From Woeseia sp. (GTDB lineage: Bacteria; Pseudomonadota; Gammaproteobacteria; Steroidobacterales; Woeseiaceae): 5,405 nucleotides of DNA. Of this stretch, positions 1-5,405 are shown piece after piece. The DNA is taken from assembly GCA_018701055.1 (NCBI GenBank), contig JABIUH010000517.1, positions 1-5,405 on the forward strand. Reading direction: 5' to 3'. Numbering within the stretch: the stretch's first letter is position 1; each line of letters opens with the position of its first letter. The notes below the pieces were generated by a model. It was not told the origin of the DNA and ran no database searches. It was given only the letters and a program-made list of their open reading frames with translations. The position numbers and the translations under genes were made by a program.

Positions 1-9
1 AGTTAAATT

Positions 10-495
10 ATGCGCACGCTATACACAAAATTCTGTCAAATTCTTTTGCCGGTGGCACTGTTAACCGCAGGGCTATCAGCCATCTCTGATGCTGCCGACC
101 CAATGCTCCGGGAGGATTACACCGACGAGCGCGGTACGACTCAGCTGTACTCCCGCGCCGTCGTAACCGAAGGCGGCAGAACGGTCTGGCTGGCTGGGCA
201 AACAACGCTGGAAGACGCTGAGGGAAACTCGATTGCTGGCGACTTTGCGGCACAGGTTCGAGAAGACTTCCGCCTTATTGAATCGCACCTGAATCGGTAC
301 GGAGGCGATCTCCACGATATCGTCACGATGACAATTTATGTATCAGATGTGCGTAACGCCGATAAATACCTGGCGGCCAAGAAAGAGGCCTTCGGGGATG
401 GGCCCTATCCATCAAGCGCGCTTATCGGTGTATACGGGTTTTCCCGCCCGGGTATCGAAGTCGAGATTAAGGCAACCGCCGTCGTTGGCGGCTAA
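10..495 (+). CDS. Exported RidA/YjgF/UK114-family protein
   Basis: A 161-residue protein of the RidA (YjgF/YER057c/UK114) fold, usually a trimer of about 130 residues. The extra length is an N-terminal Sec signal: basic start (R2, K7), hydrophobic core at about residues 11-25, and a likely cleavage near SDA or DAA at 26-29. The RidA core runs from about 45 to 159, with the typical GQT at 63-65, a DIVTMTIYVSD stretch at 103-113, and PGIEVEIKATAVV near the C-terminus. In deaminating RidA an Arg (Arg105 in E. coli) follows the conserved Pro-Ala. Here the aligned residue is Ser136 (PSSALIG), so 2-aminoacrylate/imine deaminase activity is not expected. It fits better with the non-archetypal Rid subfamilies, often found with catabolic genes. 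The ATG is the first start after an in-frame TAA at 4-6. Only nine bases lie upstream, so no ribosome site can be judged. The substrate is unknown. Confidence 0.9.
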   Translation: MRTLYTKFCQILLPVALLTAGLSAISDAADPMLREDYTDERGTTQLYSRAVVTEGGRTVWLAGQTTLEDAEGNSIAGDFAAQVREDFRLIESHLNRYGGDLHDIVTMTIYVSDVRNADKYLAAKKEAFGDGPYPSSALIGVYGFSRPGIEVEIKATAVVGG

Positions 496-553
496 ACTCA
501 AAAATCCTGGGATATTATGAAAATTGTGTTACATCCTCTATTTTCCACAGGCT

Positions 554-583
554 TTGACAGCACGCTTATCCTGCGATTAGAAA
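554..583 (+). promoter_or_regulatory. Candidate sigma-70 promoter upstream of the methyltransferase
   Basis: A perfect TTGACA -35 box lies at 554-559, followed after 18 bases by TAGAAA (4 of 6 matches to TATAAT) at 578-583. It sits in the 119-base gap between the RidA-like gene and the methyltransferase, about 30 bases before the earliest methyltransferase start. The -10 is weak, so this rests mainly on the -35 box and position. Nothing resembling a terminator was seen in the rest of the gap (496-553). Confidence 0.35.
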
Positions 584-614
584 CCGTTCACGCTAAAGGG
601 TGTTCAATTAACCT

Positions 615-1325
615 TTGCTCAGCATCGAAACAGTCATCTTGAACTATCCCATGATCGAAAAACTTCGCCAGAACCCGCAGTTCGAATCCATGAAACACGC
701 CATTGGATTTCAACGCGAATATTGGAACAACCGGGCCCAAACGGGGTCAGTCAAGGCGAGCAGTTCGGCCCTGGCGCAAGCGATGGTCGAGCCTTTCTGG
801 AATGAACCTTGTAACGGGGATGTTTTAGAGGTCGGTTCCGGAACAGGAGTCATCAGCGAGCAGCTCCTACGCCGCATGAAAGCGGAAGATAAACTAACCA
901 TCATTGAAATCAATCTGAATTTTCTGGAGATTACGCAACGGAAAATGGCGCAAAAATTTGCTGACGAAGAGCTCACAGGGCGCGTGTCATTCGTTCATGC
1001 TGACTTTCTCCAGCACCAGATGCCAGCAGAACAATTTTCCCACATATGTTGCAGCCTGCCATTCAACAATTTTGAACCTGAATTAATTAACGATATTTTC
1101 CAGGAGATGTTTCGCGTATGTCAGCCAGGAGGAATCATCGTCTTCTACGAGTACATTTTGCTGCGTCGGATTCGTTATTGGCTGAGCTTGGGAAGGCTTC
1201 ATAAGCTAAAAAACACCGAAGCTGTGTTAACCGATTGGATAGACAAACATGTTGTCGAAAGCACTCCCATTTTCAGCAATTTTCCACCTGCCATGGTTTA
1301 CGTATTGCGCAAACCCAAGAGCTAA
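615..1325 (+). CDS. Class I SAM-dependent methyltransferase, PmtA-like phospholipid N-methyltransferase type
   Basis: A 236-residue Rossmann-fold methyltransferase. SAM-binding motif I is LEVGSGTG at 71-78; an acidic residue ends strand 2 (E98 in IIEIN); the HAD motif with D130 follows; SLPFNNF at 147-153 occupies the motif IV position; and a PGG turn (171-173) precedes a hydrophobic strand. The stretch before motif I (TGSVKASSSALAQAM, 43-57) matches the 'TGAV-PSS-LARAM' signature of PmtA-like phospholipid N-methyltransferases (COG3963) and rRNA dimethylase-like relatives. A soluble or membrane-associated enzyme acting on a lipid head group is plausible, but the substrate is unproven. The start is uncertain. 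The TTG at 615 has an AAAGGG 14 bases upstream, rather far. ATG codons at 651 (residue 13) and 690 (residue 26) keep all motifs but lack good ribosome sites. The gene ends 42 bases from the convergent sulfatase-like gene. Confidence 0.85.
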   Translation: MLSIETVILNYPMIEKLRQNPQFESMKHAIGFQREYWNNRAQTGSVKASSSALAQAMVEPFWNEPCNGDVLEVGSGTGVISEQLLRRMKAEDKLTIIEINLNFLEITQRKMAQKFADEELTGRVSFVHADFLQHQMPAEQFSHICCSLPFNNFEPELINDIFQEMFRVCQPGGIIVFYEYILLRRIRYWLSLGRLHKLKNTEAVLTDWIDKHVVESTPIFSNFPPAMVYVLRKPKS

Positions 1326-1367
1326 AAGAACCCGGATTTCAACCGAATATCGCCGCTCACGCAGCAA

Positions 1368-2189
1368 TCAGGTTTTTATAACGGATGCGCCGTCGTTTTT
1401 TGAGAAATATTCTTCCAAAGCAAAATGTTCCTGAATTGTGCGCCGGTAGTCGCTCCAGCTTACCCGTCGGTTATATCGCTTTCCTTTGGTCATCTCTGGA
1501 TGGTGGATCCAAAGCCAGCCGTCATTGATAGATTCCTCGTAAGATTTACGGTTTCTCCAGGTGCCATGGTCTGGATGTAGCATGACAACGGTATTTTTCA
1601 TATCCAATCGCGGTAATACCTCATTGCTGATCAGACTGGCCAGCTGCTTGAACGTCAATCGAAGATTGTCCGGGAGGCCATTGTTTTCCTGACCTATACG
1701 GTTCTTCACGTGACCAATCAATGTCCAGTAGATCACCCGTTGGTATTGTGAATTATAAAATTCAGATTCAAGAAAGTTTAGAAGTCGAGCGAAAATGAGA
1801 GTCTCGGGTTCTATTGGGCTGTCCATTGTGCAGGTGTCCTCGGCACGGCTGTCGGGGTCCAGCTTGGTAATGTTCCATTTACCAGGCCACTGCGGAGTAA
1901 TAATCTTTGTCGGCACAAAATTGCAAATCCAGCTCCGCCCAGTTTCTATAGCTGGGACTCTATTTCTGAACGCAGCTGACCACGGGTTTTTACCCGCTGC
2001 GACGGTATCCCAATCGTCTTCAGAATCCATGCAAACGAAACTTGTACCGCTATTACCTGACGGGCTCAAATCAAAATCGTCGAATACCTGAAACCCATTC
2101 TGAAGAAATTTTTCCGAATGCTCGCCGGTGTCGTAGCGGTTAAAACTCTCGCAAACAATCACCATCACTTTATAGGGCCGCTTACGCAA
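1368..2189 (-). CDS. Sulfatase/alkaline-phosphatase-superfamily domain (PEtN-transferase/LtaS-like), probably lacking its N-terminus
   Basis: A 273-residue stretch covering a soluble core of the sulfatase superfamily. Strand 1 is followed by an acidic metal ligand (VMVIVCESF, E14), as in lipoteichoic-acid synthases and phosphoethanolamine transferases. SGNSGTSFVCM (44-54) carries T49, the probable nucleophile, in a context like the CGT...CM of EptA enzymes. H160 lies in the 'GH' position of the mid-domain strand. VVMLHPDHG (201-209) gives the metal pair D207/H208, and VSWSDYRRTI (243-252) matches the family's late 'vs-Di-pTl' element. These enzymes cleave or transfer phosphate- or sulfate-ester groups, usually outside the cytoplasm behind membrane helices. 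Here the domain begins at once: the nominal start is a TTG with no ribosome site. The frame is open only 15 codons further, to a TGA at 2235-2237, and those codons look membrane-like. The expected anchor lies upstream in another frame. Substrate unknown. Confidence 0.7.
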   Translation of the reverse strand: MRKRPYKVMVIVCESFNRYDTGEHSEKFLQNGFQVFDDFDLSPSGNSGTSFVCMDSEDDWDTVAAGKNPWSAAFRNRVPAIETGRSWICNFVPTKIITPQWPGKWNITKLDPDSRAEDTCTMDSPIEPETLIFARLLNFLESEFYNSQYQRVIYWTLIGHVKNRIGQENNGLPDNLRLTFKQLASLISNEVLPRLDMKNTVVMLHPDHGTWRNRKSYEESINDGWLWIHHPEMTKGKRYNRRVSWSDYRRTIQEHFALEEYFSKNDGASVIKT

Positions 2190-2190
2190 A

Positions 2191-2430
2191 TTAGACGCCA
2201 GAAAAAATGAGCCAAAACAATATAAGGTAATAGGTCAACAGAATCGCAACTACGACGCGTTGTAAAGTAACTCCGTAGCTCATCATCGTAACAAGTTCCC
2301 ATGCCTGATACAGATCCGTGGGGTCGGGCATTCGGAACGATCGCTCGTAGTGCCGCGCATAATGCCACCAGACAAACCAAAATAGCAGCTATGGTGTGAC
2401 AAACAGTAACACCCAAAGCAATAAATTCAT
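2191..2430 (-). pseudogene. Disrupted membrane-anchor segment upstream of the sulfatase-like domain
   Basis: Read from the ATG at 2428-2430 (first ATG after an in-frame stop at 2455-2457), this frame gives a protein-like segment with two hydrophobic stretches. The first is residues 3-22 (LLLWVLLFVTP, then LLFWFVWW) and the second about 59-76 (VVVAILLTYYLILFWLIF). Between them is a loop rich in R, H, Y, D and E. An in-frame TAG at 2389-2391 (codon 14) splits the first helix, and the frame closes with TAA at 2191-2193, one base before the TTG of the sulfatase-like gene. Removing one T from the run of six at 2202-2207 (A on the plus strand) would join the second helix to the enzyme domain as ...LIFLASNLRKRPYKVMVIV. 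The simplest reading is the N-terminal anchor of one ancestral gene of about 353 codons with two lesions. Alternatives are an independent 46-residue one-helix protein from the ATG at 2329-2331, recoding, or sequence errors. Confidence 0.45.
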
Positions 2431-2515
2431 TTTCGAGGCGAGTTTATCTCGAAGCTATCATCGAGAGTATGGCGAAGCTGCCACAGCCTAAATATTAGTC
2501 TCAATATTAAATCTG

Positions 2516-2543
2516 TTGTGATCCAATGGACTGGGATTATAAA
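2516..2543 (+). promoter_or_regulatory. Candidate sigma-70 promoter for the secreted DUF6152-like gene
   Basis: TTGTGA (4 of 6 matches to the -35 consensus) at 2516-2521, a 16-base spacer, then TATAAA (5 of 6) at 2538-2543. Transcription would start near 2550 and leave a leader of about 160 bases before the ATG at 2714. This is based on pattern only. Confidence 0.3.
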
Positions 2544-2636
2544 GCACATCTCAAAAGAGGAACGGAGCAAAACGCGTTAATTAATCAATGTCGTCTGCTA
2601 ACAACAAAAGTAATGCGGCCAGTGGAACATATGTTT

Positions 2637-2658
2637 TATACTTTCTAGCTATACTTTC
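2637..2658 (+). repeat. Nine-base direct repeat TATACTTTC, 13-base period
   Basis: TATACTTTC occurs at 2637-2645 and again at 2650-2658, a shift of 13 bases. Each copy contains TATACT, a good -10 hexamer, but neither has a matching -35 box at 16-18 bases. TATACTT also occurs at 5010-5016 ahead of the [2Fe-2S] gene. It could be alternative -10 elements or a regulator half-site, or chance in A+T-rich DNA. Confidence 0.3.
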
Positions 2659-2703
2659 ATGTAAGCCGCGCACCCGGAAGAAAAATGCAGAGCGCACAGT
2701 GTT

Positions 2704-2710
2704 GAGGGGG
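2704..2710 (+). promoter_or_regulatory. Ribosome binding site fixing the start at 2714
   Basis: GAGGGGG lies three bases before the ATG at 2714 (six bases measured from its GAGG), a strong Shine-Dalgarno. The upstream in-frame ATG at 2588 has no comparable site. Together with the signal peptide beginning at this ATG, this sets the start. Confidence 0.7.
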
Positions 2711-2713
2711 ACG

Positions 2714-3745
2714 ATGAAACAAAAAATAATATGTACCGCAGCGGCGATAGCTTTGGCCGGCCCAGCTCTGGGCCATCATAGTGATGCAGCCCTGAGAATG
2801 AACGCGGTGAACACATTCGAGGGTATCGTCACCGAGTACACGCTGCGAAACCCGCACAGTTATTTTGTTGTCGAGACCACCAATGAAGCCGGCGAACCTC
2901 TTTCGTGGGAGGTGCAGATGGGCTCGGCACTTAGCATGTCGCGACGCGGCTGGAACGCCGATACGCTGGCACTGGGCGATTATGTCGTAGTCGGCTTGCA
3001 TTCCGCGCGCGACGGACGGCATTACGGACTGCTGAACTCACTGGTTAAGGAAAATGTGCCTATATCATATGAACGGTTAGCGGCCCCCAGCATAAAAGCC
3101 AGTACTACCACGCTGGAGGGCGTATGGACAGTCGACCGAGCGAACCTTCCCCCCGATTTCCCGGAGGGCCTCGATGTGCTTATGGAACGCGAACTGACCT
3201 TGACCGATAAAGGTCAAGCTGCGCATGCGGCTTTCAGCCAGGACTCATTGGAAAATCCCGAGCTTTCGTGCATTACCAAGCCGACCCCAGGCGGGCTCGT
3301 CTACACGGATAGATACCCGCTGGAGATCGAGTTTATCAACCGTGAGCAGGTCATCATGATACGAGTTCAATACTTCGACCAGGAGCGAACCGTCTATATG
3401 GACGGGCGCGAACATCCGCCAGCGGACCAACGTACTCACGAGGGACACTCAATCGGTAGCTGGGATCGAGATACTCTGATCGTGGACACGGCGAATTTTG
3501 CGGATGACCGCTCGCCATACCAAAACGGCGTACCTTCAGGAGCGCAAAAGCACGTGGTCGAACGTTATACGCTGCGCGAAGACGGAACCAGCTTGATACT
3601 CACGTTCACACTCGAAGATTCCGAATACATTGAAGGACTCATGACGCACACAAGAGACCTGCGGTATTCCCCACACATCGAGATGACGCCATTTGACTGT
3701 GACCTGGAGGCGACCAGACGGTATTTACCCACACCTTCGTCGTAA
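2714..3745 (+). CDS. Secreted two-domain protein with DUF6152-like N-terminal domain
   Basis: A 343-residue exported protein of unknown function. A short Sec signal (MKQK, then ICTAAAIALAGPALG) should be cut after G20, leaving a mature protein that starts His-His-Ser, typical of DUF6152 proteins. The first domain, about 21-115, has the usual elements: FEGIVTEYTLRNPHSY (35-50), WEVQMGSALSMSRRGW (65-80) and LGDYVVVGLHSARDG (87-101). The second, about 133-335, begins LEGVW and carries YMDGREHPP (228-236), GHSIGSWDRDTLIVDTANF (244-262) and QKHVVERYTL (278-287). These motifs recur in periplasmic proteins of environmental proteobacteria, often near molybdenum or iron-sulfur oxidoreductase genes. 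Cysteines C186 and C329 could form a disulfide. The frame is open back to an ATG at 2588, but that would put 42 unrelated residues before the signal. The next gene follows after 149 bases without an evident terminator. Binding or carrier roles are guesses. Confidence 0.75.
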   Translation: MKQKIICTAAAIALAGPALGHHSDAALRMNAVNTFEGIVTEYTLRNPHSYFVVETTNEAGEPLSWEVQMGSALSMSRRGWNADTLALGDYVVVGLHSARDGRHYGLLNSLVKENVPISYERLAAPSIKASTTTLEGVWTVDRANLPPDFPEGLDVLMERELTLTDKGQAAHAAFSQDSLENPELSCITKPTPGGLVYTDRYPLEIEFINREQVIMIRVQYFDQERTVYMDGREHPPADQRTHEGHSIGSWDRDTLIVDTANFADDRSPYQNGVPSGAQKHVVERYTLREDGTSLILTFTLEDSEYIEGLMTHTRDLRYSPHIEMTPFDCDLEATRRYLPTPSS

Positions 3746-3894
3746 ACGGTGCAGAGGTCGAACTTGTGCGTCAATTTAGAAAATTTTGAGGGTAGATTTA
3801 GCAGCTTAACCAATATACAAATTGCAATTAATTAACGGGATAAATTAAGGAATGGTTTCATTCATTAATGTGCTCAAAATAACAGGTTAACTAT

Positions 3895-4953
3895 ATGAAT
3901 AAACTTCTTAAAATATCGAAATGGCTCCGCCTTCATGCAAACTTCACTCTAGTGATAAGCGTGGCCGGGATCGCTATTTGCGGCGCTGTGTCGGCGCAGA
4001 TCAACGAGGAGGTCAACGATCGGCCTGATCCTTATGTGCTGGATCAGCAATTCTTCAAGCTACCCGTAGGTCGAACGATCGGCTCCACAGTCACGCTTGC
4101 CCTCGATCCCGATGGCACGAGCATCTGGGTGTTCGAGCGCTGCGGCGCCGGCAGCTGCGTCGGCTCCGATCTTGCGCCGATCCTGAAGTTCGATAACGCC
4201 GGAAATCTCGTCAAGAGTTTCGGCACCGGGCTGTTCGTCCGGCCCCACGGCATACATATCGATTTCGAGGGCAATATCTGGGTCACGGACGATCAAGGCC
4301 CCGATGGCGTGGACCCGCGGCGTGACGGCAAGGGGCACCAGGTGTTCAAGTTCAGCACTGAAGGCGAGCTCTTGATGACGCTCGGCACGGCGGGCGTCGC
4401 CGGCGACGGACCGAACGAGTTCAACCGGCCTTCGACCGTGTACGTCGCACCAAACGGTGACATCTTCGTCGGCGACGGCCACGGCGTGGGCTCAAACGCG
4501 CGCATCGTGAAATTCGCAGCTGACGGCACATACATCAAGAGCTGGGGTCGCAGTGGAACTGCAGCGGGTGATTTCGCTACGCCGCATGCTTTCGCTATGG
4601 ATTCACGCGGGCGACTGTTCGTCGGCGATCGCGAGAACGATCGAATTCAGATTTTCGATCAGGATGGCAACTTCCTCGAGGAATGGCAGCAGTTCGGACG
4701 ACCGAGCGGCATCTACATTGACGCTAACGACGTGCTCTACGTCGCCGATTCGCAGTCCGACGATATCGACGACCTACGGCTAGATTGGCAAGAAGGCATT
4801 CGCATCGGTAGCGCTATCGACGGCACGGTCACGGCATTCATTGCCGACATCGACCCCGATGGCTCGCAAGAAGGCGTAGTCGCGGACGCCAACGGTGTCG
4901 TATACGGCTCGCTGACCGCCGACATGGCGCTGCGGCGCTACGTGAAGCGCTAA
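3895..4953 (+). CDS. Secreted NHL-repeat beta-propeller, peptidyl-alpha-hydroxyglycine amidating lyase (PAL)-like family
   Basis: A 352-residue exported protein. The basic N-terminus (K3, K6, K9, R11), hydrophobic core at about 17-32 and VSA-Q give cleavage after A34. The mature part is a chain of NHL repeats, each ending in a 'DGNIWVTD'-type strand: FEGNIWVTD (124-132), PNGDIFVGD (186-194), SRGRLFVGD (237-245), ANDVLYVAD (277-285) and ANGVVYG (332-338), as expected for a six-bladed propeller. C83 and C88 (RCGAGSC) may form a disulfide. The sequence resembles the bacterial PAL-like family. H119 (RPHGI) and H231 (TPHAF) fall where PAL has two of its three zinc histidines; H196 (GDGHG) sits near the catalytic tyrosine position; the third zinc histidine appears replaced near E326. 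True amidating lyase activity is therefore doubtful. The start has a modest CAGG eight bases upstream. The coding part beyond the signal is visibly more G+C-rich than the flanking spacers. Confidence 0.85.
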   Translation: MNKLLKISKWLRLHANFTLVISVAGIAICGAVSAQINEEVNDRPDPYVLDQQFFKLPVGRTIGSTVTLALDPDGTSIWVFERCGAGSCVGSDLAPILKFDNAGNLVKSFGTGLFVRPHGIHIDFEGNIWVTDDQGPDGVDPRRDGKGHQVFKFSTEGELLMTLGTAGVAGDGPNEFNRPSTVYVAPNGDIFVGDGHGVGSNARIVKFAADGTYIKSWGRSGTAAGDFATPHAFAMDSRGRLFVGDRENDRIQIFDQDGNFLEEWQQFGRPSGIYIDANDVLYVADSQSDDIDDLRLDWQEGIRIGSAIDGTVTAFIADIDPDGSQEGVVADANGVVYGSLTADMALRRYVKR

Positions 4954-4986
4954 CCCTATCGAGTCAGGACACCACCACAACCGCAT

Positions 4987-5015
4987 TTCAAACAAATGAA
5001 TACATGCTTTATACT
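4987..5015 (+). promoter_or_regulatory. Candidate sigma-70 promoter upstream of the [2Fe-2S] subunit gene
   Basis: TTCAAA (4 of 6) at 4987-4992 and TATACT (5 of 6) at 5010-5015 are 17 bases apart, the ideal spacing. Transcription would begin near 5022, giving a leader of about 45 bases that holds the ribosome site. If real, the oxidoreductase genes have their own promoter and need not rely on read-through from the propeller gene. Confidence 0.4.
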
Positions 5016-5054
5016 TCCAATGCTCCCCGCGTCTTTCATATAAACCGTATTTTT

Positions 5055-5058
5055 GGAG
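5055..5058 (+). promoter_or_regulatory. Ribosome binding site of the [2Fe-2S] subunit gene
   Basis: GGAG, within TTTTGGAGAA, lies eight bases before the ATG at 5067. Spacing is normal and supports that start. Confidence 0.65.
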
Positions 5059-5066
5059 AATAACTT

Positions 5067-5405
5067 ATGAGTGTCGTCACCCTGCGCGTCAACGGCGCGA
5101 CCCACGAAGTAGATATCGACCCATCCACACCTCTTTTATACGTACTGCGTAACGATCTGGAGCTGCGAGGCCCACGTTTCGGCTGCGGGCTCGGCCAATG
5201 CGGAACGTGTACTGTCATCATCGATGGAGTCGCAATGCGCTCGTGCAGCATACCCACTTCGCAGGTGAGCGGTGAGATCACCACGCTCGAAGGTCTCTCG
5301 CAGAACGGCACGCTCGATGCGTTGCAACAGGCCTGGATTGATGAGCAGGTGCCGCAGTGCGGCTATTGCCAGAACGGCCAGATCATGACGGCCAAGGCGC
5401 TACTC
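5067..5405 (+). CDS. [2Fe-2S] small subunit of an isoquinoline 1-oxidoreductase-type molybdenum hydroxylase (partial, 3' end outside window)
   Basis: The first 113 residues of a xanthine-oxidase-family iron-sulfur subunit, normally about 150-160 residues. The plant-ferredoxin-like domain (1 to about 75) has its cluster ligands C40, C45, C48 and C60 (FGCGLGQCGTC, then SC). The second, helical domain starts with CGYCQNGQIM (98-107), giving C98 and C101; its other two cysteines would lie past the window end. The CGYCQ-GQIM form is typical of isoquinoline 1-oxidoreductase alpha (IorA)-like subunits rather than CO dehydrogenase CoxS, which has CGFC-PG. The subunit passes electrons from a molybdopterin-cytosine-dinucleotide active site in a large partner subunit, expected just downstream, to an acceptor. 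The family hydroxylates N-heteroaromatics or oxidises aldehydes; the substrate here is unknown. No signal peptide is seen; in this family a Tat signal, if present, is usually on the large subunit. Start supported by GGAG. Confidence 0.9.
   Translation, partial: MSVVTLRVNGATHEVDIDPSTPLLYVLRNDLELRGPRFGCGLGQCGTCTVIIDGVAMRSCSIPTSQVSGEITTLEGLSQNGTLDALQQAWIDEQVPQCGYCQNGQIMTAKALL

Larger units (their letters stand above)
2431..2713. other. Non-coding divergent intergenic region
   Basis: This stretch separates the minus-strand anchor/sulfatase gene from the plus-strand secreted protein gene. It is A+T-rich and holds a candidate plus-strand promoter (2516-2543), a nine-base direct repeat (2637-2658) and, at its right edge, the ribosome site of the next gene. 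The frame of the downstream gene stays open back to an ATG at 2588. That extension is not convincing, because the secretion signal and ribosome site belong to the ATG at 2714. No clear minus-strand promoter or RNA gene was seen. Confidence 0.5.

Noticed and set aside
517..642. Possible 41-codon ORF on the plus strand between the RidA-like and methyltransferase genes
   Set aside because: It has only a weak GGGA ribosome site and no recognisable sequence, and it overlaps the TTG start of the methyltransferase and the candidate promoter. Chance is the better explanation.
1326..1367. Possible bidirectional terminator between the convergent genes
   Set aside because: The 42 bases contain no stable inverted repeat followed by T on either strand.
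2165..2416. 83-residue minus-strand ORF starting TTG with a hydrophobic N-terminus
   Set aside because: It overlaps the anchor frame and runs into the enzyme domain in a third frame. Its second half has no protein-like character, and its hydrophobicity is likely a by-product of T-rich codons in the neighbouring frame.
2588..2713. 42-residue N-terminal extension of the DUF6152-like protein, with a lipobox-like LAILSC
   Set aside because: The Leu directly before Ser-Cys is not a normal lipobox, there is no ribosome site at 2588, and a complete signal peptide with a strong Shine-Dalgarno starts at 2714.
3820..3835. Palindromes AATTGCAATT and TTAATTAA in the spacer before the propeller gene
   Set aside because: Short self-complementary words are expected in A+T-rich spacer. 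They have no stem-loop with a T-run and no matched promoter boxes, so neither a terminator nor an operator can be supported.
4060..4482. 140-residue minus-strand ORF opposite the propeller gene
   Set aside because: It is the antisense shadow of a G+C-rich gene, with composition dominated by A, D, V and R and no motif. The plus-strand reading is clearly the real one.

Overview
The window reads as chromosomal DNA of a Gram-negative, probably proteobacterial, heterotroph. Three of the five clear genes begin with Sec-type signal peptides, there is a phospholipid-methyltransferase-like protein, and the right end enters a molybdenum-hydroxylase gene set. A gammaproteobacterial origin is an impression from the protein families; nothing here fixes the taxon.

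Left part (1-1325, plus strand): an exported RidA/YjgF-family protein, then a class I SAM-dependent methyltransferase of the PmtA-like phospholipid N-methyltransferase type, with a candidate promoter between them. Middle (1368-2430, minus strand, convergent with the methyltransferase): a sulfatase/alkaline-phosphatase-superfamily domain of the phosphoethanolamine-transferase/LtaS sort. Just upstream of it, in another frame, lies a hydrophobic segment that looks like its missing membrane anchor. That anchor carries an in-frame TAG and is separated from the enzyme domain by a one-base shift at a run of six T. The gene therefore looks broken, recoded or mis-sequenced.

Right part (2431-5405, plus strand): a 283-base non-coding stretch with a candidate promoter and a short direct repeat. 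It is followed by a secreted two-domain protein whose N-terminal part resembles DUF6152, a secreted six-bladed NHL beta-propeller of the peptidyl-hydroxyglycine amidating lyase (PAL)-like family, and the start of a [2Fe-2S] small subunit of an isoquinoline 1-oxidoreductase-type molybdenum hydroxylase, cut by the window edge. The gaps between these genes are 149 and 113 bases, and a candidate promoter precedes the last gene, so they may be a co-regulated neighbourhood rather than one tight operon. A working reading is periplasmic oxidation of an unknown, perhaps aromatic or steroid-like, substrate.

No tRNA, rRNA, CRISPR array, insertion sequence or convincing intrinsic terminator was seen.
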